From NCBI GenBank assembly GCA_946811695.1, contig OX328132.1:121328685-121392684 (forward strand): a DNA stretch of 64,000 nt, in the 5' to 3' direction. Position numbers and translations under genes: made by a program. Source of the DNA: Gonocerus acuteangulatus (lineage: Eukaryota; Arthropoda; Insecta; Hemiptera; Coreidae). Below, one piece after another: positions 10,708-22,527 of this stretch. The stretch's first letter is position 1. Every line of letters starts with the position of its first letter. Under the pieces are notes generated by a model, which had not been told where the DNA came from, did no database searches, and saw only the letters and a list, made by a program, of their open reading frames with translations.

Positions 10708-12572
10708 ATTAAGAACCATTACTCTCCCACAAAACAAAAGGAAATTAATTTTCTTTTACATTTTTTCGATTATTAGAACATATTTTTTATATAAGCTTAT
10801 GTTAAAATTTAAATTAAAATCATATGGTACTATTAAATTATTACTTCATCTTTAGTGAACTAAGCATTATTTGAAAACCTAAATCCAAATTTCTACTGTT
10901 AATCCTCGTCTAAATCAACTTTAGCAGCATGGAATCAAGAGAATATCCGTAAGTCCTAAAATTATTATGAAATACAAATAGAATTTCTCGAGTTCTGACG
11001 TTATTCATGAATTCCCTTCTCAATTCAATCTAAATTTTACAATTCAATCCGTAATAAGTACTCTTAAAGTATTTCAGTCGAAGCTTATAAGAGAATTATG
11101 TGACACGAGACAAAATCTCATACGTTTTGGTTGTTTTGTCCATTTATTACTGGTTGAAGAAAAAATGATAACTGATTTTGATAGATACCATCTTTTGAGC
11201 TTCTATAATTTCCAGCATAATCCTACTGAAGGTCTACGTATTCAGCTAGCATATGCAGAGTTAGATCTACGGGTTTCCAAAATAACGCTCTTTTAAATAT
11301 AGATAAAAATAAGAAAATATGAGGAATTTAATTCATTTCAGGCAATTTCATACTAAAAAAATATTTTCATGTTTTCCAGGGTACCGTAATCGGTATTAGC
11401 GGATAATACAGTAATTACAGGGCTGTAGGCGCCATTGTTAAATCTTTTTAATAGTTAATAGATATTATTATTCCTTATGAACAATTACGCAGAAAAAACC
11501 ATAAATAATTCCCCCGAATTTACTTGTCTGAGCTTTCTAATTCTTTCCGATGTGGTAATTAGAAGCCGTGGCAGATATACAACAGAGCGTGATTGGTAAA
11601 AAAATAACAGTAAATATAAAAAGCTTCCATTTTCCAATCCACGGACCTTATACAGGTAATTTCTCCTTTCCTTATATGAATATAAACATTTGATTATGAA
11701 CCTCTTGAAGCGAAAGTGACTTATACATCTTTGGGCTTAACACTTTAAGTGCGGCTGCAGTTTGGCCATACTTAAGGCTAACTGCGGTGCATGCCCCCGG
11801 ACACATGCACCGAAGTTAACGTGTTAAAGAACGGAATTGACTAATTTTTTTTCTGTATCCTAGAAGATATGGGGGACTTCTTCTTTTATTATTTTCGTAT
11901 TACCAAAAAATACTTGCGGAACTCTAATCCTATGGAAATAGGTTATGATATAAGCAATCAGCGTGATAAAATATCTCCTCTTTTGATTCTATCTGAATTT
12001 CCATTAATCGTTTTTTAACTACGACTTAATTTGATTTAGCATATAGAAGCAATTAAGGATGAAAAGTGAAGCTGATTACAACATAGATGTTAATCGGAAA
12101 GAAAACGTTGATTTCTTCGTTTGTATTTCAAAAATCGCTGAAATGTAATTGCTGAAAACCAACTAGATATTTTCGAAATAGTTCTATCAGATCTCAGACC
12201 CAACCAATTTCTCTCCAGAAATCCCTTCAACCGCCAAACGTAGGAAACATTTCACAAAATAAATAGAAATTAACATTAACACTCCTTTAACCAGCACAAT
12301 CTGCAGACTCGAACCCTGTTTAATGGGCAACATTCTCTTAACAAATATCGTTGCGGTGACGGCTTTTCATAAAACGTATTGGGTTCTTCAGATATTATGA
12401 TAAATATCTCGAAAACGGTCCATTTGAAGCTCCAAGTTTCTTATTTGTTCGACAGGAAGGATCTCTTCTTGTCAATTTGGTCAAATTCAAAAGCCTGAAA
12501 TTGATCTAGAAGTAATTGAAACTATACAAAAAACAAAAACGAGATTGTTCTTTGTTTCAGTCATCTCTCAGT
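10708..12572. repeat. Monomer 6 (type B)
   Basis: 1,865 bp. It carries CTTAAGGCTAAC before the inverted repeat and CCCAACCAATTT near 12199, both shared with monomer 8. It is the first half of the 3,729-bp dimer duplication. Confidence 0.9.
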
Positions 12573-14437
12573 ATTAAGATCCATTACTCTCCCTCAAAAC
12601 AAAAGGAAATTAATTTTCTTTTACATTTTTTCGATTATTAGAACACATTTTTTATATAAGCTTATGTTAAAATTTAAATTAAAATCATATGGTACTATTA
12701 AGTTATTACTTCAGCTTTAGTGAACTAACCATTATTTGAAAAACCTAAATCCAAATTTCTACTGTTAATCCTCGTCTAAATCAACTTTAGCAGCATGGAA
12801 TCAAGAGAAGAACCGTAAGTCCTAAAATTATTATGAAATACAAATAGAATTTCTCGAGTTCTGACGTCATTCATGAATTCCCTTCTCAATTCAATCTAAA
12901 TTTTACAATTCAATCTGTAATAAGTACTCTTAAAGTATTTCAGTCGTAGCTTATAAGAAAATTATGTGACACGAGACAAAATCTCAAACGTTTTGGTTGT
13001 TTTGTCCATTTATTACTGGTTGAAGAAAAAATGATAACTGATTTTGATAGATACCATCTTTTGAGCTTCTATAATTTCCAGCGTAATCCTACTGAAGGTC
13101 TACGCATTCAGCTAGCATATGCAGAGTTAGATCTACGGGTTTCCAAAATAACACTCTTTTAAATATAGATAAAAATAAGAAAATATGAGGAATTTAATTC
13201 ATTTAAGGAAATTTAATACTAAAGAAATATTTTCATGTTTTCCAGGGTACCGTATTCGGTATTAGCGGATAATACAGTAATTACAGGGCTATAGGCGCCA
13301 TTGTTAAATCTTTTTAAGAGTTAATATTTATTATTATACCTTATGAACAATTACGCAGAAAAAACATTAATAATTCCCCCGAATTTACTTGTCTGAGCTT
13401 ACTATATCTTTCCGATATGGTAATTAGAAGCCGTGGCAGATATGCAACAGAGCGTGATTGGTAAAAAAATAACAGTAAATATAAAAACTTTCCATTTTTC
13501 AATCCATGGACCATATACAGGTAATTTCTCCTTTTCTAATATTAATATAAACATTTGATTATGAACCTCTTTAAGTGAAAGAGACTTATACATCTTTGGG
13601 CTTAACACTTTAAGTGCGGCTGCAGTTTGGCCATAGTTAAGGTTAACTGCGGTGCATGCCCCCGGACGCATGCACCGAAGTTAACGTGTTAAAGAACGGA
13701 ATTGACTAATTATTTTTCTGTATCCTAGAAGATATTGGGGATTTCTTCTTTTATTATTTTCGTATTACAAAAAAATACTTGCGGAACTCTAATCCTATGG
13801 AAATAGGTTATGATATAAGCTATCAGCGTGATAAAATATCACCTCTTTTGATTCTATCTAAATTTCCATTAAACGTTTTTTAACTACGACTTAATTCGAT
13901 TTAGCATATAGAAGCAATTAAGGATGAAAAGTGAAGCTGATTACAACATAGATGTTAATCGGAAAGAAAACGTTGATTTCTTCGTTTGTATTTCAAAAAT
14001 CGCTGAAATGTAATTGCTGAAAACCAACTAGATATCTTCGAAATAGTTCTATCAGATCTCAGACCCCACCAATTTCTCTCCAAAAATCCCTTCAACCACC
14101 AAAAGTAGGAAAAATTTCACAAAATAAATAGAAATTAACATTAACACTTCTTTAACCAGCACAATCTGCCGACTCGAACACTGTTCAATGGGCAACATAC
14201 GCTTAACATATACCGTTGCGGTGACGGTTTTTCATAAAACGTATTGGGTTCTTCGGATATTATGTTAAATATCTCGAAAACGGTCCATTTGAAGCTTCAA
14301 GTTTCTTATTTGTTCGACGGGAAGGATCTTTTCTTGTCAATTTAATCAAATTCAAAAGCCTGAAATTGATCTAGAAGTAATTGTAACTATACAAAAAACA
14401 AAAACGAGATTGTTCTTCGTTTCAGTCATCTCTCAGT
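12573..14437. repeat. Monomer 7 (type A)
   Basis: 1,865 bp and near-identical to monomer 9. Shared variants include GAAGAACCGTAAG, GACGTCATTC, CTCAAACG, AATCCATGGACC and GTTCAATGGGC. Confidence 0.9.
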
Positions 14438-16301
14438 ATTAAGATTCATTACTTCCCTCAAAACAAAAGGAAATTAATTTTCTTTTACATTTTTTCGATT
14501 ATTAGAACATATTTTTTATATAAGCTTATGTTAAAATTTAAATTAAAATCATATGGTACTATTAAATTATTACTTCATCTTTAGTGAACTAACCATTATT
14601 TGAAAACCTAAATCCAAATTTCTACTGTTAATCCTCGTCTAAATCAACTTTAGCAGCATGGAATCAAGAGAATATCCGTAAGTCCTAAAATTATTATGAA
14701 ATACAAATAGAATTTCTCGAGTTCTGACGTTATTCATGAATTCCCTTCTCAATTCAATCTAAATTTTACAATTCAATCCGTAATAAGTACTCTTAAAGTA
14801 TTTCAGTCGAAGCTTATAAGAGAATTATGTGACACGAGACAAAATCTCATACGTTTTGGTTGTTTTGTCCATTTATTACTGGTTGAAGAAAAAATGATAA
14901 CTGATTTTGATAGATACCATCTTTTGAGCTTCTATAATTTCCAGCATAATCCTACTGAAGGTCTACGTATTCAGCTAGCATATGCAGAGTTAGATCTACG
15001 GGTTTCCAAAATAACGCTCTTTTAAATATAGATAAAAATAAGAAAATATGAGGAATTTAATTCATTTCAGGCAATTTCATACTAAAAAAATATTTTCATG
15101 TTTTCCAGGGTACCGTAATCGGTATTAGCGGATAATACAGTAATTACAGGGCTGTAGGCGCCATTGTTAAATCTTTTTAATAGTTAATAGATATTATTAT
15201 TCCTTATGAACAATTACGCAGAAAAAACCATAAATAATTCCCCCGAATTTACTTGTCTGAGCTTTCTAATTCTTTCCGATGTGGTAATTAGAAGCCGTGG
15301 CAGATATACAACAGAGCGTGATTGGTAAAAAAATAACAGTAAATATAAAAAGCTTCCATTTTCCAATCCACGGACCTTATACAGGTAATTTCTCCTTTCC
15401 TTATATGAATATAAACATTTGATTATGAACCTCTTGAAGCGAAAGTGACTTATACATCTTTGGGCTTAACACTTTAAGTGCGGCTGCAGTTTGGCCATAC
15501 TTAAGGCTAACTGCGGTGCATGCCCCCGGACACATGCACCGAAGTTAACGTGTTAAAGAACGGAATTGACTAATTTTTTTTCTGTATCCTAGAAGATATG
15601 GGGGACTTCTTCTTTTATTATTTTCGTATTACCAAAAAATACTTGCGGAACTCTAATCCTATGGAAATAGGTTATGATATAAGCAATCAGCGTGATAAAA
15701 TATCTCCTCTTTTGATTCTATCTGAATTTCCATTAATCGTTTTTTAACTACGACTTAATTTGATTTAGCATATAGAAGCAATTAAGGATGAAAAGTGAAG
15801 CTGATTACAACATAGATGTTAATCGGAAAGAAAACGTTGATTTCTTCGTTTGTATTTCAAAAATCGCTGAAATGTAATTGCTGAAAACCAACTAGATATT
15901 TTCGAAATAGTTCTATCAGATCTCAGACCCAACCAATTTCTCTCCAGAAATCCCTTCAACCGCCAAACGTAGGAAACATTTCACAAAATAAATAGAAATT
16001 AACATTAACACTCCTTTAACCAGCACAATCTGCAGACTCGAACCCTGTTTAATGGGCAACATTCTCTTAACAAATATCGTTGCGGTGACGGCTTTTCATA
16101 AAACGTATTGGGTTCTTCAGATATTATGATAAATATCTCGAAAACGGTCCATTTGAAGCTCCAAGTTTCTTATTTGTTCGACAGGAAGGATCTCTTCTTG
16201 TCAATTTGGTCAAATTCAAAAGCCTGAAATTGATCTAGAAGTAATTGAAACTATACAAAAAACAAAAACGAGATTGTTCTTTGTTTCAGTCATCTCTCAG
16301 T
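14438..16301. repeat. Monomer 8 (type B)
   Basis: 1,864 bp. It is a near copy of monomer 6 from about 14590 onward. Its first 150 bp differ from monomer 6 (GATTCATTACTTCCC against GAACCATTACTCTCC). Confidence 0.9.
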
Positions 16302-18166
16302 ATTAAGATCCATTACTCTCCCTCAAAACAAAAGGAAATTAATTTTCTTTTACATTTTTTCGATTATTAGAACACATTTTTTATATAAGCTTATGTTAAA
16401 ATTTAAATTAAAATCATATGGTACTATTAAGTTATTACTTCAGCTTTAGTGAACTAACCATTATTTGAAAAACCTAAATCCAAATTTCTACTGTTAATCC
16501 TCGTCTAAATCAACTTTAGCAGCATGGAATCAAGAGAAGAACCGTAAGTCCTAAAATTATTATGAAATACAAATAGAATTTCTCGAGTTCTGACGTCATT
16601 CATGAATTCCCTTCTCAATTCAATCTAAATTTTACAATTCAATCTGTAATAAGTACTCTTAAAGTATTTCAGTCGTAGCTTATAAGAAAATTATGTGACA
16701 CGAGACAAAATCTCAAACGTTTTGGTTGTTTTGTCCATTTATTACTGGTTGAAGAAAAAATGATAACTGATTTTGATAGATACCATCTTTTGAGCTTCTA
16801 TAATTTCCAGCGTAATCCTACTGAAGGTCTACGCATTCAGCTAGCATATGCAGAGTTAGATCTACGGGTTTCCAAAATAACACTCTTTTAAATATAGATA
16901 AAAATAAGAAAATATGAGGAATTTAATTCATTTAAGGAAATTTAATACTAAAGAAATATTTTCATGTTTTCCAGGGTACCGTATTCGGTATTAGCGGATA
17001 ATACAGTAATTACAGGGCTATAGGCGCCATTGTTAAATCTTTTTAAGAGTTAATATTTATTATTATACCTTATGAACAATTACGCAGAAAAAACATTAAT
17101 AATTCCCCCGAATTTACTTGTCTGAGCTTACTATATCTTTCCGATATGGTAATTAGAAGCCGTGGCAGATATGCAACAGAGCGTGATTGGTAAAAAAATA
17201 ACAGTAAATATAAAAACTTTCCATTTTTCAATCCATGGACCATATACAGGTAATTTCTCCTTTTCTAATATTAATATAAACATTTGATTATGAACCTCTT
17301 TAAGTGAAAGAGACTTATACATCTTTGGGCTTAACACTTTAAGTGCGGCTGCAGTTTGGCCATAGTTAAGGTTAACTGCGGTGCATGCCCCCGGACGCAT
17401 GCACCGAAGTTAACGTGTTAAAGAACGGAATTGACTAATTATTTTTCTGTATCCTAGAAGATATTGGGGATTTCTTCTTTTATTATTTTCGTATTACAAA
17501 AAAATACTTGCGGAACTCTAATCCTATGGAAATAGGTTATGATATAAGCTATCAGCGTGATAAAATATCACCTCTTTTGATTCTATCTAAATTTCCATTA
17601 AACGTTTTTTAACTACGACTTAATTCGATTTAGCATATAGAAGCAATTAAGGATGAAAAGTGAAGCTGATTACAACATAGATGTTAATCGGAAAGAAAAC
17701 GTTGATTTCTTCGTTTGTATTTCAAAAATCGCTGAAATGTAATTGCTGAAAACCAACTAGATATCTTCGAAATAGTTCTATCAGATCTCAGACCCCACCA
17801 ATTTCTCTCCAAAAATCCCTTCAACCACCAAAAGTAGGAAAAATTTCACAAAATAAATAGAAATTAACATTAACACTTCTTTAACCAGCACAATCTGCCG
17901 ACTCGAACACTGTTCAATGGGCAACATACGCTTAACATATACCGTTGCGGTGACGGTTTTTCATAAAACGTATTGGGTTCTTCGGATATTATGTTAAATA
18001 TCTCGAAAACGGTCCATTTGAAGCTTCAAGTTTCTTATTTGTTCGACGGGAAGGATCTTTTCTTGTCAATTTAATCAAATTCAAAAGCCTGAAATTGATC
18101 TAGAAGTAATTGTAACTATACAAAAAACAAAAACGAGATTGTTCTTCGTTTCAGTCATCTCTCAGT
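16302..18166. repeat. Monomer 9 (type A)
   Basis: 1,865 bp, a near copy of monomer 7 with the same diagnostic variants (AATCCATGGACC, GTTCAATGGGC, CTTAACATATACC). Confidence 0.9.
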
Positions 18167-20030
18167 ATTAAGATTCATTACTTCCCTCAAAACAAAAGGA
18201 AATTAATTTTCTTTTACATTTTTTCGATTATTAGAACATATTTTTTATATAAGCTTATGTTAAAATTTAAATTAAAATCATATGGTACTATTAAATTATT
18301 ACTTCATCTTTAGTGAACTAACCATTATTTGAAAACCTAAATCCAAATTTCTACTGTTAATCCTCGTCTAAATCAACTTTAGCAGCATGGAATCAAGAGA
18401 ATATCCGTAAGTCCTAAAATTATTATGAAATACAAATAGAATTTCTCGAGTTCTGACGTTATTCATGAATTCCCTTCTCAATTCAATCTAAATTTTACAA
18501 TTCAATCCGTAATAAGTACTCTTAAAGTATTTCAGTCGAAGCTTATAAGAGAATTATGTGACACGAGACAAAATCTCATACGTTTTGGTTGTTTTGTCCA
18601 TTTATTACTGGTTGAAGAAAAAATGATAACTGATTTTGATAGATACCATCTTTTGAGCTTCTATAATTTCCAGCGTAATCCTACTGAAGGTCTACGTATT
18701 CAGCTAGCATATGCAGAGTTAGATCTACGGGTTTCCAAAATAACGCTCTTTTAAATATAGATAAAAATAAGAAAATATGAGGAATTTAATTCATTTCAGG
18801 CAATTTCATACTAAAAAAATATTTTCATGTTTTCCAGGGTACCGTAATCGGTATTAGCGGATAATACAGTAATTACAGGGCTGTAGGCGCCATTGTTAAA
18901 TCTTTTTAATAGTTAATAGATATTATTATTCCTTATGAACAATTACGCAGAAAAAAACATAAATAATTCCCCCGAATTTACTTGTCTGAGCTTTCTAATT
19001 CTTTCCGATGTGGTAATTAGAAGCCGTGGCAGATATACAACAGAGCGTGATTGGTAAAAAAATAACAGTAAATATAAAAACTTTCCATTTTTCAATCCAC
19101 GGACCATATACAGGTAATTTCTCATTTTCTAATATTAATATAAACATTTGATTATGAACCTCTTTAAGTGAAAGAGACTTATACATCTTTGGGCTTAACA
19201 CTTTAAGTGCGGCTGCAGTTTGGCCATAGTCAAGGTTAACTGCGGTGCATGCCCCCGGACGCATGCACCGAAGTTAACGTGTTAAAGAACGGAATTGACT
19301 AATTATTTTTCTGTATCCTAGAAGATATGGGGGATTTCTTCTTTTATTATTTTCGTATTACAAAAAAATACTTGCGGAACTCTAATCCTATGGAAATAGG
19401 TTATGATATAAGCTATCAGCGTGATAAAATATCTCCTCTTTTGATTCTATCTGAATTTCCATTAATCGTTTTTTAACTACGACTTAATTCGATTTAGCAT
19501 ATAGAAGCAATTAAGGATGAAAAGTGAAGCTGATTACATCATAGATGTTAATCGGAAAGAAAACGTTGATTTCTTCGTTTTTATTTCAAAAATCGCTCAA
19601 ATGTAATTGCTAAAAGCCAACTAGATATCTTCGAAATATTTCTGTCAGATCTCAGACCCCACCAATTTCTCTCCAAAAATCCCTTCAACCACCAAAAGTA
19701 GGAAAAATTTCACAAAATAAATAGAAATTAACATTAACACTTCTTTAACCAGCACAATCTGCTGACTCGAACACTGTTTAATGGGCAACATATGCTTAAC
19801 AAATACCGTTGCGGTGACGGCTTTTCATAAAACGTATTGGGTTCTTCGGATATTATGTTAAATATCTCGAAAACGGTCCATTTGAAACTTCAAGTTTCTT
19901 ATTTGTTCGACGGGAAGGATCTTTTCTTGTCAATTTAATCAAATTGAAAAGCCTGAAATTGATCTAGAAGTAATTGTAACTATACAAAAAACAAAAACGA
20001 GATTGTTCTTCGTTTCAGTCATCTCACAGT
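18167..20030. repeat. Monomer 10 (type A)
   Basis: 1,864 bp. Its middle matches monomer 5 (TTTCTCATTTTC near 19120, AAAAAAACATAAAT). Its end has GAAACTTCAAG near 19884, seen again in monomer 16. Confidence 0.9.
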
Positions 20031-21364
20031 ATTAAGAACCATTACTCTCCCTCAAAACAAAAGGAAATTAATTTTCTTTTACATTTTTTCGATTATTAGA
20101 ACATATTTTTTATATAAGCTTATGTTAAAATTTAAATTAAAATCATATGGTACTATTAAATTATTACTTCATCTTTAGTGAACTAACCATTATTTGAAAA
20201 CCTAAATCCAAATTTCTACTGTTAATCCTCGTCTAAATCAACTTTAGCAGCATGGAATCAAGAGAATATCCGTAAGTCCTAAAATTATTATGAAATACAA
20301 ATAGAATTTCTCGAGTTCTGACGTTATTCATGAATTCCCTTCTCAATTCAATCTAAATTTTACAATTCAATCCGTAATAAGTACTCTTAAAGTATTTCAG
20401 TCGAAGCTTATAAGAGAATTATGTGACACGAGACAAAATCTCATACGTTTTGGTTGTTTTGTCCATTTATTACTGGTTGAAGAAAAAATGATAACTGATT
20501 TTGATAGATACCATCTTTTGAGCTTCTATAATTTCCAGCGTAATCCTACTGAAGGTCTACGTATTCAGCTAGCATATGCAGAGTTAGATCTACGGGTTTC
20601 CAAAATAACGCTCTTTTAAATATAGATAAAAATAAGAAAATATGAGGAATTTAATTCATTTCAGGCAATTTCATACTAAAAAAATATTTTCATGTTTTCC
20701 AGGGTACCGTAATCGGTATTAGCGGATAATACAGTAATTACAGGGCTGTAGGCGCCATTGTTAAATCTTTTTAATAGTTAATAGATATTATTATTCCTTA
20801 TGAACAATTACGCAGAAAAAAACATAAATAATTCCCCCGAATTTACTTGTCTGAGCTTTCTAATTCTTTCCGATGTGGTAATTAGAAGCCGTGGCAGATA
20901 TACAACAGAGCGTGATTGGTAAAAAAATAACAGTAAATATAAAAAGCTTCCATTTTCCAATCCACGGACCTTATACAGGTAATTTCTCCTTTCCTTATAT
21001 GAATATAAACATTTGATTATGAACCTCTTGAAGCGAAAGTGACTTATACATCTTTGGGCTTAACACTTTAAGTGCGGCTGCAGTTTGGCCATACTTAAGG
21101 TTAACTGCGGTGCATGCCCCCGGACACATGCACCGAAGTTAACGTGTTAAAGAACGGAATTGACTAATTTTTTTTCTGTATCCTAGAAGATATGGGGGAC
21201 TTCTTCTTTTATTATATTCGTATTACCAAAAAATACTTGCGGAACTCTAATCCTATGGAAATAGGTTATGATATAAGCAATCAGCGTGATAAAATATCTC
21301 CTCTTTTGATTCTATCTGAATTTCCATTAATCGTTTTTTAACTACGACTTAATTCGATTTCGCA

Positions 21365-21372
21365 TATAGAAG

Positions 21373-21377
<5 letters not shown>
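21365..21377. repeat. Target-site duplication of the second jockey copy, left
   Basis: TATAGAAGCAATT before the poly(T), repeated at 21997-22009. Sequence and phase are identical to those in monomer 4. Confidence 0.9.
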
Positions 21378-21417
<40 letters not shown>

Positions 21418-21421
21418 AATG

Positions 21422-21427
21422 TTTATT
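21422..21427 (-). promoter_or_regulatory. Polyadenylation signal of the duplicated jockey copy
   Basis: AATAAA on the minus strand, 8 bases before the tail, as in the first copy. Confidence 0.7.
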
Positions 21428-21571
21428 TAAAATCTGTACAATTTATATAGTACAATAATTAATTGTGATCGTCTTGCGTACATTCAGTGAATAGTATATG
21501 GAAGGAACCAATCATTATTGGCACTTCCTAATATATGCTAACATTTATATTTTCACTGTTTTAAACCACTG

Positions 21572-21996
21572 CTAGGGTAGCTGGTCACGGGGCCAAAGTC
21601 TCTTAAGCCTCCTGGGAAGGTCTTTAGGGTGGGTCCGAGTGGATAGGGATTGACCTCTAGGATTTGGGTGGGATGACAATTTGGAATGGAACGTTAGGAA
21701 TCTGGATGTTGCGAGGTCTTTTACGAAGGGGATATTTATGTCATTGTGTAGGGTTTTGTTGGAGACATAAAAGGGAGCATTAACTATTCTACGAAGGACT
21801 TTGGATTGGAATGCTTGTATTCGTTGTATGTTTGAGTGTTTTGCTGTTCCCCATAATTCAAGTCCGTAAGTCCAGATAGGTGTAATTATAGTTTTGTATA
21901 TAGTAAGTTTGTTGTGTGTCGTAAGCTTTGAAGTAGGGCCGAGTAGTCGTCTTAAGAGTCCAAATCTCCTGTTCAGCTCTTGTCTTTTTAGTCGTG
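21572..21996 (-). pseudogene. Jockey-type reverse transcriptase, C-terminal remnant (copy 2)
   Basis: The same 140-codon open C-terminal frame as 7884-8308, ending at the TAG at 21572-21574, with the same PIWTYGLELWGTA and NAPFYVSN motifs. No stop or frameshift has arisen since the duplication. It lacks a start codon, the catalytic palm and the endonuclease. The near-identity of the two copies, set against clearly different left flanks, argues for a recent copy or conversion event. Confidence 0.85.
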
Positions 21997-22009
21997 TATA
22001 GAAGCAATT
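21997..22009. repeat. Target-site duplication of the second jockey copy, right
   Basis: TATAGAAGCAATT, identical to 21365-21377. Confidence 0.9.
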
Positions 22010-22527
22010 AAGGATGAAAAGTGAAGCTGATTACATCATAGATGTTAATCGGAAAGAAATGGTTGATTTCTTCGTTTTTATTTCAAAAATCGCTCAAATG
22101 TAATTGCTGAAAACCAACTAGATATCTTCGAAATAGTTCTATCAGATCTCAGACCCCACCAATTTCTCTCCAAAAATCCCTTGAACCACCAAAAGTAGGA
22201 AAAATTTCACAAAACAAATAGAAATTAACATTAACACTTCTTTAACCTGCACAATCCGCCGACTCGAACACAGTTTAATGGGCAACATACGCTTAACAAA
22301 TACCATTGCCGTGAGGGCTTTTCATTGAACGTATTGGGTCCTTCGGATATTATGTTAAATATCTCGAAAACGGTCCATTTAAAGCTTCAAGTTTCTTATT
22401 TGTTCGACGGGAAGGATCTTTTCTTGTCAATTTGGTCAAATTCAAAAGCCTGAAATTGATCTAGATGTAATTGTAACTATACAAAAAACAAAAACGAGAT
22501 TGTTGTTCGTTTCAGTCTTCTATCAGT

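Larger units (their letters stand above)
10864..18670. repeat. Tandem dimer duplication, period 3,729 bp
   Basis: A B-A monomer pair is present twice in a row. Shared rare variants sit 3,728-3,729 bp apart: CAGCATAATCC (11214, 14942), CTTAAGGCTAAC (11771, 15500 region), AATCCATGGACC (13500, 17230 region) and GTTCAATGGGC (14186, 17914 region). The left limit lies between 10863 (AAGCATT differs) and 11214. The right limit lies before 18672 (CAGCG replaces CAGCA). Confidence 0.8.
21378..21996 (-). mobile_element. 5'-truncated jockey-clade retrotransposon, duplicated copy
   Basis: 619 bp in monomer 11, on the minus strand. It has the same truncation base, target site, 3' UTR and coding remnant as 7691-8308. 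Reading both by eye, the only difference I found is the tail length (36 T against 35). Independent insertions would not share a random truncation point, so this is a recombination copy of one event. Confidence 0.92.
20031..22527. repeat. Monomer 11 (type B) with second copy of the jockey insertion
   Basis: 2,497 bp, 632 bp of which are insertion plus target-site duplication. Left of the insert it is type B with CGACTTAATTCG (21346). From TTTCGCATATAG (21358) onward it follows monomer 4 and the edge subtype. The switch is within a few bases of the insertion. Confidence 0.9.

Noticed and set aside
21378..21996. Independent second transposition of the jockey element
   Set aside because: The truncation base, target site and downstream flank are identical to the copy at 7691-8308. 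Chance reuse is far less likely than recombination.
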